In this document: positions 55,085 through 63,923 of the stretch, in pieces
How the letters are laid out: each line of letters begins with the position of its first letter
Position numbering within the stretch: position 1 is the first letter of the stretch
NCBI RefSeq assembly: GCF_016908275.1
Contig: NZ_JAFBDN010000001.1
Coordinates: 105,578 to 169,577, forward strand
Direction: 5' to 3'
Length of the DNA stretch: 64,000 bases
DNA from: Periweissella beninensis
GTDB lineage: Bacteria > Bacillota > Bacilli > Lactobacillales > Lactobacillaceae
The notes under the pieces: model-generated
The model's input: the letters and a program-made list of their open reading frames with translations, nothing else
Database searches by the model: none
Told to the model about the DNA's origin: nothing
Translations under genes and position numbers: made by a program

Positions 55085-56047
55085 TTATTTATTAACAGTA
55101 TTCTGTGGTTTGCCATCATTAAAAGCCTGAATATTCTTAACTGCGATATCTAACAATCTTGCGCGCGCTTCTTTAGGAGCCCATGCAATATGTGGCGTAA
55201 TAAAACAATTCTTAGCAGTAAGTAACGGACTATCAGCAGCAATTGGTTCTTGTGGTGCTACATCAACCCCCGCTGCTAAAATTTTGCCACTATTTAAACC
55301 TTGGGCAACGTCAACATCATTTAACAGTTTACCACGTGATGTATTAATAATAATAACACCATCCCGCATTTTGGCGAGCGCATTTTTATCAATTAAATGG
55401 GTTGTTTCCGGTGTTTGTGGAACATGTAAACTAATAATATCAGCCTGGTTAAACAAATCATCAAGTGATACTTGTTTCAACCAGTCAGCATGGTCTTTAG
55501 GTCGATGATTATAGAAAATAACATTCATTGAAAAGGCATGTGCCATTTTAGCTACTGCTTGTGCAATTCGACCAAAACCAACAATACCGATTGTCTTATC
55601 TTTTAATTCAATTAACGGTTTAGCCCAAAATGTAAAATCAGGATTACTACTCCATTTACCAGCATGAACTAGTTCGCTATGTAAGCCAACTTGACTAGTA
55701 ATTTCTAATAATAATGCAAAGGTAAATTGCGCCACAGCGTCAGTTCCATAAGTAGGAATATTGGTTACTACAATTCCAGCCTTGTTTGCAGCTTCAACAT
55801 CCACAACATCATAGCCAGTCGCTAAAACTCCAATATATTTTAGCGTTGGTACTTTGTTTAACACATTTTCACTAATCGGTGTTTTATTAGTTAAAACAAC
55901 GGTTGCGTCACCGATTCGCTTGACTATTTCAGCTTCATCACTAGTAGCTGTCCGATCATAAAAAGTACATTCCCCGAGCGCTTTTAAATGCGACCAATCC
56001 AAATCACCAGGGTTTAAGGCATAACTATCTAAGACAACAATTTTCAT
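55085..56047 (-). CDS. D-2-hydroxyacid dehydrogenase (glycerate-dehydrogenase type)
   Basis: A 320-aa NAD-dependent reductase of 2-oxo acids. NAD fold GIVGFGRIAQAVAKMA; catalytic Arg in NTSRGKLLN, Glu in DVAPQEPI and His in PHIAWAP. The sequence is closest in style to glycerate/hydroxypyruvate reductases. In lactic acid bacteria such enzymes also reduce branched-chain oxo-acids, which would fit the neighbouring genes, but that is inference. AAGGAG upstream. Monocistronic. Confidence 0.82.
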   Translation of the reverse strand: MKIVVLDSYALNPGDLDWSHLKALGECTFYDRTATSDEAEIVKRIGDATVVLTNKTPISENVLNKVPTLKYIGVLATGYDVVDVEAANKAGIVVTNIPTYGTDAVAQFTFALLLEITSQVGLHSELVHAGKWSSNPDFTFWAKPLIELKDKTIGIVGFGRIAQAVAKMAHAFSMNVIFYNHRPKDHADWLKQVSLDDLFNQADIISLHVPQTPETTHLIDKNALAKMRDGVIIINTSRGKLLNDVDVAQGLNSGKILAAGVDVAPQEPIAADSPLLTAKNCFITPHIAWAPKEARARLLDIAVKNIQAFNDGKPQNTVNK

Positions 56048-56204
56048 GTTCTTTTACACTCCTTATAGTAAGTACTATCTTAAAATAATCATAGCATGAT
56101 ATTTCTAAAATAACCTATTATAAAACTGCTAATTAGCTTAAAAGTTTATTTTAATAACCACTTAATAGGTAGCAAAAAATTATAGTTTGACCTTACAATA
56201 CAAA

Positions 56205-56232
56205 AAAGCAACTAATTCAAGTTACGAATTAA
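56205..56232 (-). terminator. Terminator of the MFS gene
   Basis: On the minus strand GAGCAATTAATTC pairs with GAATTAGTTGCTT and is followed by TTTTT. The stem is nearly the same as those at 17638 and 17835. Confidence 0.8.
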
Positions 56233-56244
56233 TTGCTCATCAAA

Positions 56245-57543
56245 TTAAATGTTTTTAGGATCTTGTTGCTTTTTTATATTTAATTTAGGTTGTTTATCTG
56301 TTTCAACGTCTATTTCCTTAGCTTTAAGAGCATCTGAAAATTCCATTTCAATACTTTTTTCATTTTGCGCACCCTTATAAAAAAGCTTATATAAAACTAA
56401 ACAAATTATTGGTAAGATAGCTGTTACTAAATACATTTGTTTGAAACTAACAAACGCCCGTAAAGTTCCTAAAGCGTAAGGTCCAACACCAATTCCTAAG
56501 TCTAAACCAATGAAGTATGTTGACAAAGCGACCCCAATCCGAGTACCATCTTTGATTAACTTCAAAGTTACCGCTTGTCCATTAGACATAAACGTCCCAT
56601 ATCCTAAACCAACAAACGCCCCGGCCAATAACAATTGCCAACTTTGTTGCGTCATACTTAATAACAACAAGCCAATTGTTAAAAAGATGTAGCTTGGATA
56701 CATCACTGCATTTTCACCATGTGCATCAAAGATTTTACCTGACAATGGTCGTGTCACGGTAATAACTAATGCATATATGACAAAGAAAAATGAACTAGCA
56801 CTTACCAAATTAATTGCTTCCGCATACGAAGCTAAAAATGATAACACACTTGAGTATGCTAACCCCATTAAAAAACCAACCAATGCAATAAATAATACTT
56901 TACTTTCAACAAACGTATTTATCTTCCAACTTTTAGCAACGGCAACTTGGGCCTTACTTAATTCAATATTTTCCACTTTTGTAAGTAAACAACCAATTGT
57001 TGTTAATGCAATTAATACTGTTGAAATACCGATAATCCAATAAAAATTAGTATAGTCAAGCAACAGCATTCCTACAAATGGTCCTATCGCGGCTGCTAAA
57101 CTAGTACTCAAACCGTAATAATTAATGCCTTCTCCACGTCGGCTAAATGGAATATATTCTGTAACAATTGCATTTGTCGCTGTTGACACTGTTCCATAAC
57201 AGAAGCCATTTAATAACCTAACTATGTATAACACAGCGATTGATGGCATGTACAAATATGCTAAAGTTGTAATTAAATAAAAAATAGCTCCGTAACGTAG
57301 CACTTGTTTGCGCCCAAATAATTCTAATTTTTTACCTATAAATAATCGCGCTAACAACGTGCCAATAACATAAATTCCTGATGCTAAACCTGCCTGGCTT
57401 AAACTAGCATGTAAATTATCCTGAGCAATAACGGCAATAATTACCATCAATAAATAATAAACTAAATACACCACAAAATTAATTATCGTGATACTGATAA
57501 AACCCTTGTTAAATAATTTTTCGCTCCTAGCCGCGTCCGTCAT
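56245..57543 (-). CDS. MFS transporter divergent from a LysR regulator
   Basis: A 432-aa, 12-helix MFS exporter (NRLLNGFCYGTVSTATNAIV-like RLLNGFCYGTVSTATNA, YYGLSTSLAAAIGPFVG) with a long polar, Lys/Asp-rich C-terminal tail of about 40 residues. Such sequences resemble drug or siderophore exporters. It stands back to back with a LysR gene that probably controls it. AGGAG precedes the ATG. Substrate unknown. Confidence 0.82.
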   Translation of the reverse strand: MTDAARSEKLFNKGFISITIINFVVYLVYYLLMVIIAVIAQDNLHASLSQAGLASGIYVIGTLLARLFIGKKLELFGRKQVLRYGAIFYLITTLAYLYMPSIAVLYIVRLLNGFCYGTVSTATNAIVTEYIPFSRRGEGINYYGLSTSLAAAIGPFVGMLLLDYTNFYWIIGISTVLIALTTIGCLLTKVENIELSKAQVAVAKSWKINTFVESKVLFIALVGFLMGLAYSSVLSFLASYAEAINLVSASSFFFVIYALVITVTRPLSGKIFDAHGENAVMYPSYIFLTIGLLLLSMTQQSWQLLLAGAFVGLGYGTFMSNGQAVTLKLIKDGTRIGVALSTYFIGLDLGIGVGPYALGTLRAFVSFKQMYLVTAILPIICLVLYKLFYKGAQNEKSIEMEFSDALKAKEIDVETDKQPKLNIKKQQDPKNI

Positions 57544-57785
57544 TCATACTCTCCTATTCTTTCTCATATGCTCTCTTCCAAATTTCTCTTCCTTAACTTG
57601 ATACGCCGTTTGCCTTATCTCTATCACCTTCAATTATTAAAAATTAATACAAATCTTGGTTACTTATTGAAAAATAACTTGACTGTACTACAATAATACA
57701 TTAATGGTTACATAATCAAAGCTATCAAAACTGATAACTATTATTTATATACAGCCGCAAAACGCTGTTATCTAGGGGGTTTTCA

Positions 57786-58667
57786 ATGTACTTTCATGAC
57801 TTAGAATATTATCAACAATTATTTTTACAAAAAAACTTCTCAAAAGTTGCCAAATCTTACAACGTAAGTCAACCAGCAATTAGTAATGCGGTTAAAAGAT
57901 TAGAAGATTTTTTTGATACAAAACTTATGATTCGAGGTACTTCCCAAAAAGAACTCATTATTACCGCATCTGGTGAGCAATTATATAAACACGCCATCAC
58001 CATTATTAACGAATTACAAACTGCTAAAAAAGAAATTCATCGCCTTAACACGCACACCTTAACTTTGGGCCTAGCGCCAATTATTGAAAATACCTATTTT
58101 GCCAAAATAGCTCATAATTTAAAACGTAAAGCATTGCTTACAAATGTGGCAATTTATGAAGCGGGTTCTAACGATCTTCGCAAAGCACTCAAAGAAGGTG
58201 AAATTGATATTGCTCTTATTGGTTCTATTAGTCATCATCATCATGATGAGTTCATTGTTAAAGACTTTGCTACAAGTAAATTTTCTATTTTTGTTAGTAC
58301 CCAACATCCCTTAGCCCAAAAAAAAGGTGTTTATTTTGCTGATTTAAAAAATGAAACTTTTGTTTTTTTTAATCCAAGCTTTGTTCATATGCAAGCAGCC
58401 CGTATCTTTGCCCAAAACGCCCACTTTAAACCAAATGTTTTATTTAAATCAAATGATGTAAATTTCTTGATGAATATGGTTGCTGAAGATGTTGGCATCA
58501 CCATCTTAGCTGAAGTCGCCCAACCGAACCGCAATGATGTTGTCAGCATTCCTTTATTAGATAGTGATCAACCTGAATTTTTTGCTAGTGTAGCTTATCG
58601 ACGTAACCATGTCCTAACGGATGCCCAACAAAAACTCCTAAAGGTTATTACTGAAGAACTATACTAA
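57786..58667 (+). CDS. LysR-type regulator
   Basis: A 293-aa LysR protein: winged helix with VAKSYNVSQPAISNAVKRLEDFF as recognition region, effector domain from about residue 88. It is divergent from the MFS gene across a 242-bp AT-rich gap, the usual arrangement for control of an adjacent gene. It resembles the LysR at 23953-24843 in layout. Strong GGGGG ribosome site. Confidence 0.85.
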   Translation: MYFHDLEYYQQLFLQKNFSKVAKSYNVSQPAISNAVKRLEDFFDTKLMIRGTSQKELIITASGEQLYKHAITIINELQTAKKEIHRLNTHTLTLGLAPIIENTYFAKIAHNLKRKALLTNVAIYEAGSNDLRKALKEGEIDIALIGSISHHHHDEFIVKDFATSKFSIFVSTQHPLAQKKGVYFADLKNETFVFFNPSFVHMQAARIFAQNAHFKPNVLFKSNDVNFLMNMVAEDVGITILAEVAQPNRNDVVSIPLLDSDQPEFFASVAYRRNHVLTDAQQKLLKVITEELY

Positions 58668-58736
58668 AAGTTTTAAGTTGTTATACCTAAATGCTTTTAT
58701 TTTGAATATTTAATTAATATAATAAAAACCCCCGAT

Positions 58737-58774
58737 ATTGGATTTTGGTCCAATATCGGGGGTTCACTTCACTT
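58737..58774. terminator. Bidirectional terminator between lysR and rlmH
   Basis: AACCCCCGATATTGGA pairs perfectly with TCCAATATCGGGGGTT around TTTTGG; on the minus strand it is followed by TTTATTATATT. It separates the convergent genes. Confidence 0.92.
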
Positions 58775-58815
58775 TTCACTAATTTATTAGTGCTATTATA
58801 CTAATCAAAATACAC

Positions 58816-59295
58816 TTACTTGTGGTATGGGCTACCAGCATTAATCATATAAGCCCGATAAACTTGCTCTGCTAATATCAACCGCATCAATTGATGCGGC
58901 AATGTAAACTTACCAAAGCTAATTTGTGTATCAGCTCGCTTAAGTACCTCATTTGATAATCCCAAAGATCCACCAATCACAAAAGTTATATCGGAATGCC
59001 CATATGTAGCTAAATGATCGATCTCCGATGCAAGTTCTTCACTACTTCGCTCATTTCCTAAAATGGCTAATGCAAAAACATATTCGCGATCTTTAATCTT
59101 AGCTAAAATACGCTCCCCTTCTTTTGCTTTCACTTGTTGCATTTCTGCTGCTGATAATTGCTCAGGCGCTTTTTCGTCTGGTACTTCAACAATTGAAAAA
59201 TTGACAAATTTACTTAATCGTTTAGCATATTCCGCAATTCCTTGTGCTAAATACTTTTCCTTTAATTTTCCAACACCAATAATTTTAATATTCAT
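58816..59295 (-). CDS. rlmH: 23S rRNA pseudouridine-1915 N3-methyltransferase
   Basis: A 159-aa SPOUT methyltransferase. [18 protein letters not shown] is the SAM-binding knot, and the C-terminal [22 protein letters not shown] region with its invariant PYHK end is diagnostic. It methylates pseudouridine 1915 in helix 69 of 23S rRNA. In many Firmicutes it lies near oriC. Its 3' end, used as SCC insertion site in staphylococci, is not interrupted here. Confidence 0.95.
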   Translation of the reverse strand: MNIKIIGVGKLKEKYLAQGIAEYAKRLSKFVNFSIVEVPDEKAPEQLSAAEMQQVKAKEGERILAKIKDREYVFALAILGNERSSEELASEIDHLATYGHSDITFVIGGSLGLSNEVLKRADTQISFGKFTLPHQLMRLILAEQVYRAYMINAGSPYHK

Positions 59296-59357
59296 CTAAT
59301 TATATATATCTCCTATTACTTTTATTCATTCTATATTATATTATTTTATCTAGGAGT

Positions 59358-59551
59358 TTATCCACAGTTTTCCACACGAACATTATTTTTTTAATTAGCT
59401 ACTATGCCTAAGTTACTAGTGTTTACTCCCACGAACAATTAAGTTATCCACATAAAAATAAACTTATCCACAGCTGTGTCTCTTGGTTGCTATAATCAAC
59501 TTTTTTATTTAAAATAACAAGAAATCCACCAAAAACAAAAAGTTATCCACA
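59358..59551. other. Cluster of consensus DnaA boxes
   Basis: TTATCCACA occurs four times (59358-59366, 59444-59452, 59464-59472, 59543-59551) and TTTTCCACA once (59368-59376), all on the plus strand, in the 286-bp gap between rlmH and the aminotransferase gene. The last box lies within the terminator stem of the met operon. No dnaA or dnaN is in the window. Confidence 0.75.
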
Positions 59552-59567
59552 AGGGGATAACTTTTTG
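59537..59567 (-). terminator. Terminator of the met operon
   Basis: AAAAAGTTATCC pairs with GGATAACTTTTT around ACAAGG; on the minus strand it is followed by GTTTTTGG. It lies about 15 bp after the aminotransferase stop and contains one DnaA box. Confidence 0.8.
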
Positions 59568-59581
59568 TTGCTTTATTCTTT

Positions 59582-60751
59582 CTAAAATAAGTTTAATCGT
59601 GCAATCCTTTCACAAGCCTCTGTATATCTTGGCTCATCGATTAGTAAGCCTACTCGCACAAAACCTTCCCCACCTGAACCAAAACCAGTTCCTGGGGCTA
59701 CTGCAACACCGGCTTTCGCTAATAAAGTATCCGCAAATTGCTGACTTGTGTACCCTTTAGGTACCGGCATCCAAGCATAAAAACTACCACCGCCAATATA
59801 TGGTTCCCAACCAATTTTACGAGCAGCCCGATAAAAGGCATCTCTTCGTACTTTATATAAATTAACTAATTCTTTTACGGTTTTTTGATTACTATTTAAA
59901 GCTTCCGTTGCTGCCTGTTGTATTGCGGGAAATACACTAACAAATAAATGATCCTGAATTAGGTTTAAAGCTTCAATCATATCTGCATTACCCACTGCAA
60001 AACCGATTCGCCACCCTGCCATATTATATGATTTTGATAAGGTATTAAATTCAAGCCCAACGTCCTTAGCCCCGGGTGTTTGTAAAAAGCTTCTCGGTGG
60101 TTGTTCTGCAAAACCAATTGCGCCGTATGCAAAATCCTGTACAACACCAATTTTATTTTCTTTAGCAAAGGTAACCGTTTTTTGATAAAAATCAGCAGTA
60201 GCTATCGCACCAGTTGGATTATTAGGATAATTTAAATATAACAATTTAGCATCTTGAATAACTTGTTCATCTAACTGGGTATAATCTGGTAAAAAATTAT
60301 TACTTTTTAGTAATGGTAATAATTCTAATTTTAAATTAGCTAGGGCAATACTAGATAAATAATCAGGATAACCAGGATTAGGTAATAATAACGTATCCCC
60401 GGGATTTAAAATTGCTAATGGTAGTTCCACTAAACCAATTTTTGAGCCACCTAAAATGCAAACCTCTTGCTCTGGATCAAGCTTGACCCCATACTCGCGT
60501 TGATAAAAATTAGCAATAGCTTCTTTTAATTCACTAGCACCCCGAAAACTACTATACTTATGATTTTCTGGGTTAATAATTGCTTTGTTCATTGCATCAA
60601 TAATAAACTGTGGTGTTGGTTGATCAGGGTTACCTTGTCCTAAATTAATTACATCCACTCCAGCAGCAATTTGGCTATTTACTTTAGCGACTAAATCAGC
60701 AAAAAACTGTTTAGGTAAATTTTGTAAAATATTTGCTTGTTGAAATTCCAT
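59582..60751 (-). CDS. PLP aminotransferase, MtnE-like
   Basis: A 389-aa class I aminotransferase. PLP Lys is in LSKSYNMAGWRIG; LYLNYPNNPTGA and NLGQGNPDQPTP are family motifs. The N-terminus LQNLPKQFFADLVAKVNSQI is strikingly like the Bacillus MtnE (YkrV) type, which aminates 4-methylthio-2-oxobutyrate to methionine. It is the last gene of the metQ-metN-metI operon behind a Met T-box, which supports a methionine role. Broader 2-oxo-acid or aromatic specificity cannot be excluded. Confidence 0.8.
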   Translation of the reverse strand: MEFQQANILQNLPKQFFADLVAKVNSQIAAGVDVINLGQGNPDQPTPQFIIDAMNKAIINPENHKYSSFRGASELKEAIANFYQREYGVKLDPEQEVCILGGSKIGLVELPLAILNPGDTLLLPNPGYPDYLSSIALANLKLELLPLLKSNNFLPDYTQLDEQVIQDAKLLYLNYPNNPTGAIATADFYQKTVTFAKENKIGVVQDFAYGAIGFAEQPPRSFLQTPGAKDVGLEFNTLSKSYNMAGWRIGFAVGNADMIEALNLIQDHLFVSVFPAIQQAATEALNSNQKTVKELVNLYKVRRDAFYRAARKIGWEPYIGGGSFYAWMPVPKGYTSQQFADTLLAKAGVAVAPGTGFGSGGEGFVRVGLLIDEPRYTEACERIARLNLF

Positions 60752-60780
60752 AATATCATTAGCCTCCTAACGCTAAACCG

Positions 60781-61443
60781 TTATGATCTTGTATAGTGAT
60801 TGGCCAAACGATCACCAATCCATTGAATAATCTGCACAATTACTACTAAAATAACAATGACACTTATTAAAACACCCGTTTCATAACGATTATAACCATA
60901 TTGAATTGCTAAATTACCAACACCACCCGCACCAATTGTTCCCACCATGGCCGAATAGCCAATGAGACTAATAATCGTTAGGATAATTCCTCTAATTAAT
61001 GCCGGTAATGCCTCTGGAAATAAAACGTCTTGGAAAATCAACCAAAAACCAGCCCCAGTCGCTTGACCAGCCTCGATTACCCCTTGATTAACTTCAGCAA
61101 ATGCACTTTGCGCAATTCTTGCAAAAAAAGGTACGGCCGCTACCGATAATGATACAGCTCCTCCCATTGGGGTATATGGATCGCCAGCAATTAACTTAGC
61201 AAATGGAATTAAAACTACCATTAAAATCAAGAATGGTAATGAACGAGTTGCATTAATAATAAATCCAACAATACTATTTAAAACTGGACGTGGTGTAAAT
61301 AGTTGATTTGAATAATAATATAGTGCCAAACCAATCAATGTACCAAAAATAATACCAATAATACTTGACACTAGTACCATTTCAAACGTTTCCCATAATG
61401 CCTGTCCTAAATTTTCCTGTAAAATGTGTAAAGTTTCTGTCAT
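60781..61443 (-). CDS. metI: Methionine ABC transporter permease
   Basis: A 220-aa, five-helix permease with the EAA loop around IEAGQATGAGFWLIFQDVLFPEALPAL and ATRSLPFLILM. It forms the channel for D/L-methionine with the ATPase MetN. The start codon overlaps the metN stop (ATGA). Confidence 0.92.
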   Translation of the reverse strand: MTETLHILQENLGQALWETFEMVLVSSIIGIIFGTLIGLALYYYSNQLFTPRPVLNSIVGFIINATRSLPFLILMVVLIPFAKLIAGDPYTPMGGAVSLSVAAVPFFARIAQSAFAEVNQGVIEAGQATGAGFWLIFQDVLFPEALPALIRGIILTIISLIGYSAMVGTIGAGGVGNLAIQYGYNRYETGVLISVIVILVVIVQIIQWIGDRLANHYTRS

Positions 61444-62468
61444 TCTCCCACCTCAGCAGATGTCGTTACTTGGCTATTAAACGCTGCAATGGCCTTTTTT
61501 ATTGCTAGTGTCTCACCAGTAATGTAAATTGATAAGATACCAATTGCTCGCGCCTCAATAAATTCAATATGGCCTTGTAAAATACTAATATCAACATTGG
61601 TTTCTCGTGCAATAGCTGTTATTAGGGGATGCAATGAATCCTCACCATGATATTTAAGTGTTAAAATTTGGCCTTGCGTGGCTTGCAATGCTAACTGTTG
61701 CTTTATTTCACTAGGAATCGCTACTGCTAACACATGGTTTACTAATTTTTTGGCCATTGGTGATTGTGGATTAGCAAAGATTTCATATGTTTTACCTGTT
61801 TCAACTACGACCCCGTTATCCATCACGGCCATACGATTGAATAGTTTTTTGGCTACTTCCATTTGGTGGGTAATAAACACGATTGTAATTTTCAAACGTT
61901 TATTAATATCCTTTAATAAGTTTACGATTTCTTCAGCGGTGGCGACATCTAGCGCACTTGTTGCTTCATCACATAATAAAATCTCTGGCTCATTTGCCAA
62001 TGCCCGGGCAATGCCAACTCTTTGCTTTTGACCACCAGATAGCTGATTAGGATAATTGTCTACTCGATCGGCTAATCCTACCAAGGACAATAGTTCATTA
62101 ATTTTAGCTGGTTGCTCTTTTTCAGGATACCCACCAGCTGTTAAAGCAAAAGCTATATTCTGACCAACTGTTCGATTACTAATTAAATTAAAATTCTGAA
62201 AAATGAAACCAATTTTCTGTCGAACTTGTTTTAATTTTTGCTTGGTTAAACTAGTTATATCAATTCCATTTATTTTTACTAACCCGGTACTTGGTTTTTG
62301 AAGTCCATTAATCGTTCTTACGAGTGTTGACTTACCAGCCCCAGATAAGCCAACAATTCCGTATATTTCACCCGCTTCAATTGCTAATGAAACATCATTA
62401 ACGGCACTAATCGTCCGGTTTTTTGCTTTAAAAAGGACTGATACATTGGTAAGTTCAATTTGACTCAT
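61440..62468 (-). CDS. metN: Methionine ABC transporter ATPase
   Basis: A 342-aa ATPase: Walker A GLSGAGKSTL, signature LSGGQKQRVGIARALA, Walker B ILLCDEATSALD. The C-terminal region from about residue 265 is the NIL domain that binds methionine and inhibits transport. AGGAGG before ATG; 9 bp after metQ. Confidence 0.94.
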   Translation of the reverse strand: MSQIELTNVSVLFKAKNRTISAVNDVSLAIEAGEIYGIVGLSGAGKSTLVRTINGLQKPSTGLVKINGIDITSLTKQKLKQVRQKIGFIFQNFNLISNRTVGQNIAFALTAGGYPEKEQPAKINELLSLVGLADRVDNYPNQLSGGQKQRVGIARALANEPEILLCDEATSALDVATAEEIVNLLKDINKRLKITIVFITHQMEVAKKLFNRMAVMDNGVVVETGKTYEIFANPQSPMAKKLVNHVLAVAIPSEIKQQLALQATQGQILTLKYHGEDSLHPLITAIARETNVDISILQGHIEFIEARAIGILSIYITGETLAIKKAIAAFNSQVTTSAEVGE

Positions 62469-62477
62469 AGTCCCCTC

Positions 62478-63317
62478 CTATTTCCAAGTATCTGGTTTTT
62501 GAAAATTCTTAAACTTAGACTTAGCAATTGCATCTTTAAAGGCTTGACTATTTAAGACACTTTTAACTGCCTTCGCAAATTTACTGTTTTTAGCACTTGT
62601 TTTTACGACAAATACTTCTTGATAATCCGCACTTAAGTTTTCAAGTGCCAAAGCTTTACTTGGATCCAAATTAGCATTCCATGAATAATTACCTGGAATT
62701 AGTGCGATTGTTACATTACTTTGCGATTGTGGTAATTGCGCTGCATCAAGTGTTTTAAATTTTAAATGTTTTGGATTACTTGTAATATCTGCTAGACTAG
62801 CTTGTGCGACATTAATCTTCGCCTTTAATTTGATCAATTTATTAGCTGCTAATAGCTGTAATGACCGTGCTAAGTTAGAGGGATCATTAGCTAATGAAAC
62901 AGTTGCTCCGTTCTTTAATGCACTTAATTTAGTAATTTTTTTCGAATAAATTCCCATCCCCAACGTTGGCGTCTTTGCAATTGCGGTTAGTTTTAAATGA
63001 TTAGCTTTCGAAAATGTTTTTAAATATGCCGTATGTTGAAATAAATTTGCATCAATTTCACCCGTGCTAAGCGCTTTATTCGGTTGAATGTAGTCATTAA
63101 ATTCTTTAGTCTTAACTGTGAAACCTTTCTTTTTAAGCAACGGACCGATTACTTTTTTAGCCATATCACCATATGGGCCTGGTGCAACCCCAATTGTCAC
63201 AGTTTTAGTAGTTTGACTCGTTGCTTGCTTAGAATTTAAATGACCAATGGTAAACACACCTCCTAATAAGATGATAATTATCCCAGCCCCTATTAACCAT
63301 TTTGTATTTCTTTTCAT
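62478..63317 (-). CDS. metQ: Methionine-binding protein, without lipobox
   Basis: A 279-aa NlpA-family substrate-binding protein (VTIGVAPGPYGDMAKKVIGPLLKKKG; DANLFQHTAYLKTF). The start is ATG 63317 with GGAGG; the longer frame to 63350 overlaps the T-box terminator. The N-terminus is a membrane helix (IGAGIIIILLGGVFTIGHL) but contains no Cys, so the usual lipoprotein lipobox is absent and the protein is probably held by an uncleaved helix. First gene of metQ-metN-metI-aminotransferase. Confidence 0.9.
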   Translation of the reverse strand: MKRNTKWLIGAGIIIILLGGVFTIGHLNSKQATSQTTKTVTIGVAPGPYGDMAKKVIGPLLKKKGFTVKTKEFNDYIQPNKALSTGEIDANLFQHTAYLKTFSKANHLKLTAIAKTPTLGMGIYSKKITKLSALKNGATVSLANDPSNLARSLQLLAANKLIKLKAKINVAQASLADITSNPKHLKFKTLDAAQLPQSQSNVTIALIPGNYSWNANLDPSKALALENLSADYQEVFVVKTSAKNSKFAKAVKSVLNSQAFKDAIAKSKFKNFQKPDTWK

Positions 63318-63349
63318 TGTAATTCCTCCATTTTTTATTAAACTAAACA

Positions 63350-63634
63350 AAAAGTCGTCCTTTATTAAAAAATAAAGGACGACTTTTGCCGCGGTACCAC
63401 CTTAATTAAGTCCATCTAATGCTTGCACTCACTCATTGCTGTGATATCGGTCAGTTACCGTAGTTAGCTTACGCTTAATTAGCTTCCCTAGGAACGCTCA
63501 CTAACTAATTTTAAACCAATAGACCATCTTCGTATCTTTATCGTAATCAACTTCCACCACTTTGTTGACTCTCTGTCTTTGATAAATAATAGTACTCATC
63601 CTTGGCATGTTGTTTAGCTATTGCTTGTATTATG
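63350..63634 (-). promoter_or_regulatory. T-box leader, specifier ATG (Met)
   Basis: The minus strand has AAGGTGGTACCGCGG (63403-63389), a terminator with 17-bp stem AAAAGTCGTCCTTTATT (63387-63350), and the specifier loop CGAAG-ATG-GTCT (ATG at 63527-63525). Promoter: TTGACT (63657-63652), 17-nt spacer, CATAAT (63634-63629). The Met codon agrees with the metQNI genes, which makes this leader a calibration for the other two T-boxes. From 63660 to 63790 I see only AT-rich DNA. Confidence 0.93.
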
Positions 63635-63808
63635 AGCAAAGGATTAGATTAAGTCAATAAAAAATTATTAAAAACTCATTTAAATTAAATTTAATTTTAA
63701 TTAAAATTCACCTATTACTGTTTTTACTGCAAAATTAACCAAAAAAATAAACTATTAGGGATATTTCATCCTTAATAGTTCGGTTTAAATATTGGGTCTA
63801 CACTTTTT

Positions 63809-63854
63809 GGTACTGATAGACATGACGTCGTCATGTTAATCGGTATCTTTTTTT
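63809..63854 (+). terminator. Hairpin with T-tract at the edge of the IS-like element
   Basis: GGTACTGAT, ACATGACG and their complements CGTCATGT and ATCGGTATC form a long imperfect stem followed by TTTTTTT. Its core ACATGACG-T-CGTCATGT (63820-63836) is a perfect palindrome. It could block read-in transcription into the transposase. Confidence 0.6.
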
Positions 63855-63923
63855 CTTGCATTTTGTAAAAAAAGGTGTAAAAAAAGAGATAACCCACCAC
63901 CACCAAGCAGAAAGGAAATCTCC

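Noticed and set aside
58779..58830. SCC-type insertion at the 3' end of rlmH
   Set aside because: The gene end is intact and followed directly by a simple bidirectional terminator and a convergent lysR gene.
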